DNA of 64,000 nucleotides from CAWDYA01 sp963806495 (GTDB lineage Bacteria; Acidobacteriota; Polarisedimenticolia; JACPZX01; DASXTC01): assembly GCA_963806495.1 (NCBI GenBank), contig CAWDYA010000010.1, positions 62,001 to 126,000 of the forward strand, in the 5' to 3' direction. Under the pieces are notes generated by a model that saw only the letters and a list, made by a program, of their open reading frames with translations, did no database searches and had not been told where the DNA came from. Below are positions 9,183 through 16,729 of this stretch, in pieces; within the stretch, counting starts at the first letter, position 1, and every line of letters starts with the position of its first letter. A program made the position numbers and the translations under genes.

Positions 9183-9771
9183 ATGACGTCAAAGCCCCTT
9201 CCCCCGGGCCAGACACTCACCGTCAAGTGGCCGGTGCTGACCTACGGCGAGACACCGCGCATCGAGCCGGAGCAGTGGAGCCTGCGTCTTTTCGGGCTGC
9301 TCGACCCCGAACGGCATCCCGGCGGCGAGACGACCCTTACCTGGGACGACCTGCGCGCCCTCCCCGTCACGCGAATGATCTGCGACATGCATTGTGTCAC
9401 ACGGTGGAGCAAGCTGAGCAACCGGTTCGAAGGCGTCCGCGTCCGGGAAGTGCTGAAGGGCGTGGGTCTCCTCCCGGCCGCGAGCCACGTGATGGTGCAT
9501 GCGAGCGGCGGGTACACGACCAATCTCCCGCTGGCGGACCTGACCGAGGACGACGCAATCCTGGCCTTCAACTATGAGGACCGTCCGCTCGAGCCGGAGC
9601 ACGGCGGGCCCTGCCGGCTCCTCGTGCCGAAGCTCTATCTCTGGAAGAGCGCCAAATGGATCAGCGGCCTCGAGTTCATGGACACGGACCGGGCAGGGTT
9701 CTGGGAGCGGGCGGGATATCAGCATGTACGGAGACCCCTGGAAGGAACAGCGTCACGGGTGGAACTGGTGA
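9183..9771 (+). CDS. Soluble molybdopterin oxidoreductase (sulfite-oxidase-fold), frame break at the 3' end
   Basis: About 196 residues of the oxidoreductase molybdopterin-binding family, like the catalytic domain of MsrP/YedY. The molybdenum-ligating Cys is in ICDMHCVTRWSKLSNRF, followed by VLKGVG and LYLWKSAKWISGLEF. No signal peptide is visible. The reading frame as sequenced runs on into the next gene. The family C-terminal ending, MYGDPWKEQRHGWNW then TGA at 9769-9771, is in the next frame, so one extra base near 9721 (ATATCAGCATG) breaks the gene 16 codons from its end. The apparent fusion with the hydrolase downstream is therefore not real. Confidence 0.85.
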
Positions 9772-10640
9772 GCGCGGCCACGAGCAGAGCGCACGGGCGC
9801 AGCCGGATGATCGTCACCATTCTGTTCTCCCTGTCGGGAGGGATCCTCCTCGGCACGCTGGCGGCATCGGTCTCCCCTTCGCTGGTCCTGGATTCGGCCA
9901 GCCTCCTCGGCGCCCCGTCAGTGGCGATGGCATCCCCGGCGACCGGCGAGCCGCGGACGGCTCCGGTGGAAGGCCTCATGATGCGTACCCTGGACGACCG
10001 GCAGGTCGGCTATTACATGGCGAAGCCCGAAGGGAAAGGAACCTGGCCGGGCGTGGTGCTCGCGCACGAAGGCTGGGGGCTGGACGGCAAGTTCAAGGCG
10101 GTGGCCGACCATCTCGCGGGCCTCGGATTCGTGGTGATCGCACCCGACCTCAACCGCGGACGCATCGCGCTCGATCCCGACCAGGCGCATCAGCTCGGCG
10201 CCGTGGTGGACGCGGACGCGGCGATCGGCTCGCTGGACGCGGTGGCGGACTTCATGAAGTACATGCCCGAGGTCGGGGATCACGGCGTCGGCCTCATGGG
10301 CTTCGACGTCGGTGGCGCGCTCGCCCTGCAGGCCGCGATGCGCTCCGACAAGGTCTCGGCGGTCGTGATCATCTACGGCCCGCCGATCACGGACGCCGAT
10401 GCGCTGAGGCGGCTCGGCTGCCCGGTGCTCGGGATCTTCGCCGCCGAGGACACGATTGTGCCGGCCGCGAAGGCGCGCCGGTTCGAGGACGCGCTCGCTG
10501 CCTCCTCCCGCACCTACGACGTGAAGATCCTCGAGAACGCCGCGCACGGGTTCATGAGCGGCCGCGACCCGGGAGACGAGTCGCCGGCTTCCAGGGAGGC
10601 CTGGTCGCTCGTCGATTCCTTCCTCAAGGCGCGGCTGTAG
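9768..10640 (+). CDS. Dienelactone-hydrolase-like alpha/beta hydrolase, membrane-anchored or exported
   Basis: 290 residues from GTG 9768, which shares GTGA with the stop of the molybdopterin gene; ATG 9807 is an alternative. A hydrophobic N-terminal segment near residues 14-36 suggests export or anchoring. The remainder is a dienelactone-hydrolase domain with AHEGWGLDG, FAAEDTIVP (acid) and NAAHGFM (His). The nucleophile elbow reads GLMGFDVGGALAL, so the usual Cys or Ser is replaced by Asp. Function is uncertain: it may be inactive, or may use Asp as haloalkane dehalogenases do. It is followed by queF after 4 bases. Confidence 0.82.
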   Translation: MSAATSRAHGRSRMIVTILFSLSGGILLGTLAASVSPSLVLDSASLLGAPSVAMASPATGEPRTAPVEGLMMRTLDDRQVGYYMAKPEGKGTWPGVVLAHEGWGLDGKFKAVADHLAGLGFVVIAPDLNRGRIALDPDQAHQLGAVVDADAAIGSLDAVADFMKYMPEVGDHGVGLMGFDVGGALALQAAMRSDKVSAVVIIYGPPITDADALRRLGCPVLGIFAAEDTIVPAAKARRFEDALAASSRTYDVKILENAAHGFMSGRDPGDESPASREAWSLVDSFLKARL

Positions 10641-10644
10641 CCTC

Positions 10645-10995
10645 ATGACCACCCGGCCGACACGCGAGCTCGAGACTTTCCCCAACCCGCGCCCCGGGCG
10701 TGACTACGAGATCTCGTTCGAGTGCCCCGAGTTCACATGTCTGTGCCCGCGGACCGGACAGCCCGACTTCGCGACCATCAGGATCATCTACACGCCCGCC
10801 GATCTGTGCGTCGAGCTCAAGTCGCTCAAGCTGTATCTCTGGTCGTTCCGGGACGAGGGGCACTTCCACGAGGACGTCACCAACCGGATCCTCGACGACC
10901 TCGTCGCCCTGCTTTCCCCGAAGCGGATGAGGGTGACCGGCGACTTCATGGTGCGCGGCGGCATTCACACCGTGGTGACGGCGCAGCACCCCTGA
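10645..10995 (+). CDS. queF: NADPH-dependent preQ0 reductase QueF
   Basis: Reduces 7-cyano-7-deazaguanine (preQ0) to preQ1, the last free-base step before insertion into tRNA for queuosine. 116 residues, matching the short unimodular form. The catalytic Cys is in FTCLCPRTGQPDFATI, and the QueF substrate motif ELKSLKLYLWSFRDEGHFHE is intact; VRGGIHTVVTA closes the domain. It starts 4 bases after the upstream hydrolase and is probably cotranscribed. No other queuosine gene is in the window. Confidence 0.95.
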   Translation: MTTRPTRELETFPNPRPGRDYEISFECPEFTCLCPRTGQPDFATIRIIYTPADLCVELKSLKLYLWSFRDEGHFHEDVTNRILDDLVALLSPKRMRVTGDFMVRGGIHTVVTAQHP

Positions 10996-11017
10996 GCGTG
11001 CCGGCATCCGGCACGCC

Positions 11018-12340
11018 TCAGGTCAGGGCGTAGCGGGCGACGAACACCGCGCCGACGAGATACACCAGCAGCGGCGCCTCGCGCCACCGCCCGGAGACGA
11101 TCTTGAGCAGCGGGTAGGCGATGAACCCGAGCGCCATCCCGTCGCCGATGCTCCAGGTGAACGGGATGCCGGCGATGACCAGGAATGCCGGCAGCGCCTC
11201 GGTGGCGTCGTCCCAGGCGATCCGGGAGATCCCCTGCGCCATCAGCGACCCGACCAGGATGAGCGCCGGGGCGGTGATCGGCCGCAGGATGGCGCCATTG
11301 GGCCCCGGGATGCCGCCACCCACCATCCGCACCAGCGGCGCCGTCACCAGGGAGAGCAGGAACAGCGCGCCGGTCACCATGTTGGCCAGCCCGGTGCGGC
11401 CTCCCGCTTCCACCCCGGTGGCGCTCTCGACGTACGCCGTCACGGTCGAGGTCCCCAGCGCGGCGCCCACCACGGTGCCCGTTGCGTCGGCCAGCAGGGC
11501 GCGCTCACCGCGCAGAAGCTTCCCGTCCTTCATGAGCCCGGCCTGCTGGCCCACCGCCACAAGCGTGCCGATCGCGTCGAACAGCGCCATGTAGAAGAAG
11601 ACGAACAGCACGGGGACGTTGCTCCAGCTCAGGACGCCACGCAGATCCATCTGCAGCCACGTCGGCGCCAGAGACGGCGGAGCCGCCACGAACCCCTCGA
11701 AACGGACGAGACCCGTCGAGAGAGCCGTGACCGTCGCCGCCGCCATGCCCCACAGGATCGCCCCGGGGACCCTGCGGACCCGCAGCGCCGCGGTCACCCC
11801 GAGACCCAGAAGGGCCAGCAGCGGCGCAGCCGCGGTGACGTCCCCCATCCGCACGATCCCCGAGGGGTTTCGCGCCACCAGTCCGGCGTCGACCATCCCC
11901 ATGAACGTGATGAACAGACCGATCCCCGCGGCGATCCCGATCTTGAGCGAATCGGGGATCGCCGCGATCAGACGGCTGCGCAGCCGCGTGAGCGTGAGCG
12001 CCACGAATGCCAGACCGGACAGGAAGACAGCGGCGAGCGCCTGCCGCCACGCCAGCCCCATCCCCGCGACCACCGAGAGGAAGAAGACGTTCTGCCCCAT
12101 CCCGGGCGCCAGCGCGATCGGGTAGTTTGCCGCCAGGCCCATGACGAAGGTGGCGATGGCCGCCGACAGGCAGGTGGCCGTGAACACCGCATCGAAGTCC
12201 ATCCCGGTCTGGGAGAGCAGCGCAGGATTGAGAAAGAGGATGTAGGCCATCGCCAGGAAGGTGGTGATGCCCGCCGCCACCTCGCGCCGTGGCGTGGATC
12301 CGGCATCACGAACGCCGAACCAGGAACCCGGACCGGTCAT
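11018..12340 (-). CDS. Purine permease, AzgA/PbuG type (NCS2)
   Basis: 440-residue inner-membrane transporter for adenine, guanine or hypoxanthine with about 12 hydrophobic segments. Typical sequences are REVAAGITTFLAMAYILFLNP at the N terminus, NYPIALAPGMGQNVFF, and GTLVAVGQQAGLM. Which purine it prefers cannot be told. Its ATG shares ATGA with the stop of ygfZ upstream, making it the last gene of mqnD-ygfZ-permease. A purine carrier fits chemically with the futalosine pathway, which releases adenine or hypoxanthine, but that link is inference. Confidence 0.9.
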   Translation of the reverse strand: MTGPGSWFGVRDAGSTPRREVAAGITTFLAMAYILFLNPALLSQTGMDFDAVFTATCLSAAIATFVMGLAANYPIALAPGMGQNVFFLSVVAGMGLAWRQALAAVFLSGLAFVALTLTRLRSRLIAAIPDSLKIGIAAGIGLFITFMGMVDAGLVARNPSGIVRMGDVTAAAPLLALLGLGVTAALRVRRVPGAILWGMAAATVTALSTGLVRFEGFVAAPPSLAPTWLQMDLRGVLSWSNVPVLFVFFYMALFDAIGTLVAVGQQAGLMKDGKLLRGERALLADATGTVVGAALGTSTVTAYVESATGVEAGGRTGLANMVTGALFLLSLVTAPLVRMVGGGIPGPNGAILRPITAPALILVGSLMAQGISRIAWDDATEALPAFLVIAGIPFTWSIGDGMALGFIAYPLLKIVSGRWREAPLLVYLVGAVFVARYALT

Positions 12341-13485
12341 CAGCCCTGGCTCGAACCCGCATCACCCGGGCGGCGAAACGGCAGGTCGGAGACTTCGGCC
12401 GCCACGCGGTCGTCGGGGGAGACGGCCGCCACGCGGGTGCCGGGCTCGGTGTGATCGGTCCGGACGTAGCCCAGGCCGATGACGCGCCGCAGGTCGAGCG
12501 ACGGAGCGACGCTGGTGAGCCTGCCGATCGTCGAGCCGGGGCGATCGGCCGGCTCGATCGGGCAGCCTGCCTCGGGCACCGGCCCCGGCTCGAGCCAGAG
12601 ACCGACCAGCAGCCTGGATACCTTCTGGCGCGAGTCGAGGCGTGCGACAACCTCCTGGCCCACGTAGCATCCTTTCTTGAAGTCGACGGCGGTGTCGAGG
12701 CGCGCCTCGAGAGGGTTGTAGTCCTCGGTCAGCTCGCGGCCGAAGCGCGGCAGCCCAGCCTCGATCCGCACCATCTCCCAGGCCTCCTCTCCGCAGGGCG
12801 AGGCGCCGTACTGAGCGCCGCGGTCGAGCAGCGCGCTCCAGACCGCCGGGGCCCCCGCGGCCTCCATGATCAGGTGGTAGCCGTGCCCGCCCGGGCCCGC
12901 CGCGCGCGCCACGAGGACACGCGCTCCCGCCGCCTCCACCGCGACCCCGTGATGCAGCGCCAGACCGGCACGCGCCGCCGCCGGCGCCAGCGATTCGAGC
13001 AGATGTGTCGACTGCGGCCCGACGAGCGCAATCATCGCCGTGTCGCGCGTGACATCGGTCAGGGTCACCTCGTCGCGGAACCGCAGCTTCTCGATCGTCT
13101 CCCTCACCCGGCCTTCGTTGCCCGGCGACGTCACCAGCAGGTACGAGTCCTCCTCCGCGTACAGAAGGAGGTCGTCGATGATCCGACCCTTGGGGGTCAG
13201 CAGAACGGTCTCCGCCCCGCCACCCGGCCCGATCGCGCGCAGATCGTTGGTAGTGAGCCGGTTGAGCAGGTCGAACCGGTTCGCACCCGTGACCTTCAGC
13301 CGGCCATGGTGGGAGCGGTCGAGCACCGCCACCGTGCCCTTCGCCGCGAGGTATTCCATCTTGATATTCTCGAAGACGCGCGGCATCTCCCATCCGTCGA
13401 CCTCGCCGAACGCGACGCGTCCGCGGGACAGCAGCTCGTGCAGCGGGGATCGCGGCAGTGGCGACCCGGATCCCGGGTCGCTCAT
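12340..13485 (-). CDS. ygfZ: YgfZ/GcvT-family folate-binding Fe-S maintenance protein
   Basis: 381-residue aminomethyltransferase-fold protein. The YgfZ signature KGCYVGQE is present near residue 265, with the conserved Cys. The N-terminal part has LDRSHHGRLKVTG and LTTNDLRAI, the GcvT-like folate-binding fold. YgfZ helps assemble or repair iron-sulfur clusters in a tetrahydrofolate-dependent way. It sits between mqnD and the purine permease with ATGA overlaps on both sides. The signature argues against glycine-cleavage T protein. Confidence 0.9.
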   Translation of the reverse strand: MSDPGSGSPLPRSPLHELLSRGRVAFGEVDGWEMPRVFENIKMEYLAAKGTVAVLDRSHHGRLKVTGANRFDLLNRLTTNDLRAIGPGGGAETVLLTPKGRIIDDLLLYAEEDSYLLVTSPGNEGRVRETIEKLRFRDEVTLTDVTRDTAMIALVGPQSTHLLESLAPAAARAGLALHHGVAVEAAGARVLVARAAGPGGHGYHLIMEAAGAPAVWSALLDRGAQYGASPCGEEAWEMVRIEAGLPRFGRELTEDYNPLEARLDTAVDFKKGCYVGQEVVARLDSRQKVSRLLVGLWLEPGPVPEAGCPIEPADRPGSTIGRLTSVAPSLDLRRVIGLGYVRTDHTEPGTRVAAVSPDDRVAAEVSDLPFRRPGDAGSSQG

Positions 13486-14333
13486 GTCGCGGTCACGAAC
13501 GCGGGGGCTTCGGCCGGCGCTCCGGTGATGATCCCGGAGGCACGGCCCTGCTCGAGGAACAGGCGGATCGCCGTGCGGCCTCTCTCGCCGCAGTCGCGGG
13601 TCAGATCGTTGACGTACATCGAGACGAACCGATCCGTGAGGGACGGATCGAGGCCCCGCGCGAAGCCGGAGGCGTATCCGAGCGCCTCGGAACGGTGGTC
13701 GAGGGCCCAGTCGATGGCACGTCTCAGGACGCGGGCCACGGTGCGCATCGTCGCCTCACCCAGATCGCGACGCACGACGTTCACACCCAGCGGCAGGGGG
13801 AGCCCCCCGGTGCGCTCCTGCCACCAGACGCCCAGATCCAGCACGCGGTGCAGGCCGTCGGCCGCCCAGGTGAGCTGCCCCTCGTGGATCAGCAGCCCGG
13901 CGTCCGCCTCGCCCGAGGCCACGGCTGCCGGGATGCGATCGAAAGGGACGACGACGTGCTTGAAGGCCCCCACGGCGAGCCGCAGCGCGAGGTACGCCGA
14001 GGTCATCTCCCCGGGGATCGCCACGGTGAGCTCGCGCAGGCGATCCGGCCCGAACGGCTCGCGCGCCACGACGATTGGGCCGTACCCCTCCCCCATGCTC
14101 GCGCCGCAAGGCAGGATCGCGTACCTGTCGGACAGATACGCGCAGGCGTGCACCGAGGCGGCCGTGGTTTCCAGCTCGCCCTGCATCGCACGCCGGTTGA
14201 GGCTTTCGATGTCCTCGAGCACCTGGACGAACTCCAGCTCCTCGCGCTCGACGAGCCCCTCGCCGAGCGGATAGTACATGAAGGCGTCGTCGGGATCGGG
14301 GCTGTGTCCGAAGCGGATCGTGCGGGACGGCAT
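13482..14333 (-). CDS. mqnD: 1,4-dihydroxy-6-naphthoate synthase MqnD
   Basis: Periplasmic-binding-protein-fold enzyme that turns cyclic dehypoxanthine futalosine into 1,4-dihydroxy-6-naphthoate in menaquinone synthesis. 283 residues, beginning IRFGHSPDPDDAFMYYPL, the family N terminus. ASVHACAYLSDRYAILPCGASMGEG and the His/Glu-containing LLIHEGQLTW are also typical. ATG 14333 is preceded by AAGGAG. It is the first gene of an overlapping three-gene operon; an extended -10 (TGGTATCAT) lies about 35 bases upstream. MqnA is closely related, but the HSPDPDDAF start and length favour MqnD. Confidence 0.9.
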   Translation of the reverse strand: MPSRTIRFGHSPDPDDAFMYYPLGEGLVEREELEFVQVLEDIESLNRRAMQGELETTAASVHACAYLSDRYAILPCGASMGEGYGPIVVAREPFGPDRLRELTVAIPGEMTSAYLALRLAVGAFKHVVVPFDRIPAAVASGEADAGLLIHEGQLTWAADGLHRVLDLGVWWQERTGGLPLPLGVNVVRRDLGEATMRTVARVLRRAIDWALDHRSEALGYASGFARGLDPSLTDRFVSMYVNDLTRDCGERGRTAIRLFLEQGRASGIITGAPAEAPAFVTAT

Positions 14334-14366
14334 CGCGAGGCTCCTTCCGGTTTCCGGTGAGCGGTC

Positions 14367-14372
14367 ATGATA
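14367..14372 (-). promoter_or_regulatory. Extended -10 element upstream of mqnD operon
   Basis: On the minus strand the sequence reads TGGTATCAT, a TGn extended -10 with hexamer TATCAT, about 34 bases before the mqnD start. No clear -35 is visible. Confidence 0.5.
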
Positions 14373-14466
14373 CCAGATCGCACCGGCCCGATCCGGCCTT
14401 GACGCCCCACCACCGATCGCCTTCTAATGACGGGGTCAACCGCACGCCATCCTCAAGGAGCCTGAT

Positions 14467-16239
14467 GTGAGACCCTCATCGCGCACCACCACCGCATGGC
14501 CGCGCCGGCGGGTACTGAAGGCGATCTCCGTCGTGGGCGCCGGCTCGGCGGTGTTCGGCCGGGCCCTCGTCGCCCTCGCCGAGAACAAGACCAAGGTTAC
14601 GCCGGGCATGATCCGGCAGGCCGAGTGGATCTCAGGGCTGGAGTTCAGCCCCGCCGACAGGAAGCTGATGCTCGACGGGGTGAACGATACCCTCAAGGAT
14701 TTCGCGAAGCTGCGGGATGTGCCGGTGGACAACGGCATCGCTCCTGCGCTGCGGTTCGACCCCACCCCGGCCACGCCACCCGCCCCGGGTCCGTCCGCGA
14801 AGACCGTCGTGGAGATGATCGACTCGGGGCCCGCCGAGCGACCGGCGGCCGACGAGGATCTCGCCTTCGCGCCCGTCACCCTGCTGTCACGGCTGATACG
14901 CGATCGGAAGATCTCCTCGGTCGAGCTGACCCGTTTCTACCTGGACCGGCTCCGGCGCTTCGACCCCCTGCTCGAGTGCGTCATCACCTACACCGAGGAG
15001 CTCGCCCTGCACCAGGCGGAGACGGCCGATCGCGAGATCGCGGCGGGCCTGTACCGGGGGCCGCTGCACGGTATCCCGTGGGGTGGCAAGGACCTGCTTG
15101 CGGTGCCCGGATATCCCACGACATGGGGCGCCGCTCCCTACAGGGACCAGACGCGCCCGGAGACCGCGACGGTGGTGTCACGGCTCGAGGAGGCGGGAGC
15201 GGTGCTGACGGCCAAGCTCACGCTCGGGGCGCTCGCCTGGGGTGACGTCTGGTTCGGCGGGACGACGAAGAACCCCTGGAAGACCGATCAGGGCTCGAGC
15301 GGCTCGTCGGCAGGCTCCGCCTCGGCCACGGCCGCCGGCCTCGTGGGCTTCGCCATCGGGACCGAGACCTGGGGCAGCATCGTGTCGCCTTGCACCCGGT
15401 GCGGCGCGACGGGGCTGCGGCCTACCTTCGGTCGCGTCAGCCGGCACGGGGCGATGGCGCTTTCCTGGAGCATGGACAAGATCGGGCCGATCGCGCGATC
15501 CGTGGAGGACCTCGCCCTCGTCTTCCATGCGATCCAGGGCGCGGACGGGCACGACCCGACCGCGGTCGACAGGCCGTTCGAGTGGCCGCCCCGGCGCGAT
15601 ATCGGATCCCTGCGTATCGGGTACGTGCAGTCGCTTTTCGAGGAGGACCGGGCGCGCCTGGCCGAGGACGACGAGGGCAAGGCGCGGCTGCGCGAGTGGC
15701 AGGAGTTCGACAACCGGACGCTGGACACGCTGCGCGGGCTGGGGGCGCGGCTCGAGCCGATCGCGCTTCCGGACGATCTCCCGGTCGGGTCGCTGGGGCT
15801 GATCCTCACGGCCGAGGCGGCCACCGCGTTCGACGAGCTGACGCGCAGCGGCCGCGACGACCTGCTCACGCGGCAGGTGGCCGATGCCTGGCCCAACGTG
15901 TTCCGGCAGGGCCAGCTCCTGCCGGCCGTCGAATACCTGCGCGCCAACCGCATCCGGACGATGGTGATGCAGCGCATGGCGACCCTGCTGAGGGGCTTCG
16001 ACGCCTATATCGCGCCGTCGTACGGTGGCGACAACCTGCTGCTGACCAACCTGACGGGCCACCCGGCCGTCGTGCTGCCCAACGGGTTCCGCGCCGGCGA
16101 CGGCACGCCCACAAGCATCACCATCATGGGGAGCCTCTACGGCGAGACGCACGCCCTGGCGATCGCGCGCGCCTACCAGGAAGCGACAGACTTCCATCTG
16201 AAGCGGCCGCCTCTGAAGGAGGTCACTCCAGCCAGATGA
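14467..16239 (+). CDS. Exported amidase (amidase-signature family)
   Basis: 590-residue amidase-signature hydrolase. The Ser-cisSer-Lys triad is intact: Lys in GIPWGGKDLLAVPG, the glycine/serine loop QGSSGSSAGSASA, and the nucleophile region GTETWGSIVSP. The N terminus has RRRVLKAISVVGAGSAVFG, a plausible twin-arginine signal, so the enzyme is probably exported. About 110 residues precede the catalytic domain, longer than GatA. It starts with GTG 14467 after AAGGAG. Not GatA: no gatB/gatC neighbours, and exported. The substrate amide is unknown. Confidence 0.88.
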   Translation: MRPSSRTTTAWPRRRVLKAISVVGAGSAVFGRALVALAENKTKVTPGMIRQAEWISGLEFSPADRKLMLDGVNDTLKDFAKLRDVPVDNGIAPALRFDPTPATPPAPGPSAKTVVEMIDSGPAERPAADEDLAFAPVTLLSRLIRDRKISSVELTRFYLDRLRRFDPLLECVITYTEELALHQAETADREIAAGLYRGPLHGIPWGGKDLLAVPGYPTTWGAAPYRDQTRPETATVVSRLEEAGAVLTAKLTLGALAWGDVWFGGTTKNPWKTDQGSSGSSAGSASATAAGLVGFAIGTETWGSIVSPCTRCGATGLRPTFGRVSRHGAMALSWSMDKIGPIARSVEDLALVFHAIQGADGHDPTAVDRPFEWPPRRDIGSLRIGYVQSLFEEDRARLAEDDEGKARLREWQEFDNRTLDTLRGLGARLEPIALPDDLPVGSLGLILTAEAATAFDELTRSGRDDLLTRQVADAWPNVFRQGQLLPAVEYLRANRIRTMVMQRMATLLRGFDAYIAPSYGGDNLLLTNLTGHPAVVLPNGFRAGDGTPTSITIMGSLYGETHALAIARAYQEATDFHLKRPPLKEVTPAR

Positions 16240-16633
16240 GGACCCGCTCGTCCTCCTCGTCGGCCTGGAGCAGCATCCCACGTCCTCCTTCCAGCACCTG
16301 GTCGAGGGTCAGACCGAAGCGGTCCAGCTCGCGCGCCTGTTCGACGTCCGCGTCCCCGTCATCGGCGGCGTGCTCCGCGACCTTGCGCACGAGCCACAGG
16401 GGAACCGACAGCTTGACGAGCTGGTTGTCTCCTTCGTCGTACACGAGCAGCCTGACCTTGTGGGGACGGCCGCGTTCGGCGGCCGGGACGGCCTGGATGC
16501 GGTTGACCTCGACGAGCGCCTCCCGGAACGCGGCGTCGACGTCCCTGGGGTTGCTGTCGACCCACACCCAGCAGCCCGGCAGCGCGAGCAGCCAGATGAG
16601 GGCCAGACCTGCGAGCACGGGCTTCCTCGGCAT
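16223..16633 (-). CDS. Small lipoprotein of unknown function
   Basis: 136 residues with a signal peptide ending in the lipobox LALPGC near residue 21, so probably membrane-anchored outside the cytoplasm. The mature part is acidic, with no recognised domain. GGGAGGGGAG precedes the ATG. Its 3' end overlaps the amidase gene by 17 bases on the opposite strand, so the transcripts converge. Confidence 0.75.
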   Translation of the reverse strand: MPRKPVLAGLALIWLLALPGCWVWVDSNPRDVDAAFREALVEVNRIQAVPAAERGRPHKVRLLVYDEGDNQLVKLSVPLWLVRKVAEHAADDGDADVEQARELDRFGLTLDQVLEGGRGMLLQADEEDERVLIWLE

Positions 16634-16714
16634 GGCGTCTCCCCTCCCGGCGACGGGCCGGTTGCGATGGAGGGTTGTACGTGAACCGGCGGATTCCGGT
16701 TCCCGGCTTTGTTC

Positions 16715-16720
16715 TATAAT
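16715..16720 (+). promoter_or_regulatory. -10 hexamer of thyX, leaderless spacing
   Basis: A perfect TATAAT ends 9 bases before the thyX ATG at 16730, and no ribosome site lies between. Transcription would start at or just before the start codon. No strong -35 is visible. Confidence 0.6.
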
Positions 16721-16729
16721 TCGGCTCTC

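Noticed and set aside
9183..10640. A single molybdopterin-hydrolase fusion protein
   Set aside because: The family C terminus and stop lie in the next frame at 9723-9771, and the hydrolase starts at an overlapping GTG.
12340..13485. Glycine-cleavage T protein (gcvT)
   Set aside because: It has the KGCYVGQE signature of YgfZ and no gcvH or gcvP neighbours.
12289..14274. A 661-codon plus-strand open frame opposite ygfZ and mqnD
   Set aside because: Shadow of two well-supported minus-strand genes, with biased composition and no recognisable domain.
14467..16239. Glu-tRNA amidotransferase subunit A (gatA)
   Set aside because: A twin-arginine export signal, a longer N-terminal extension and no gatB/gatC neighbours argue for a secreted amidase.
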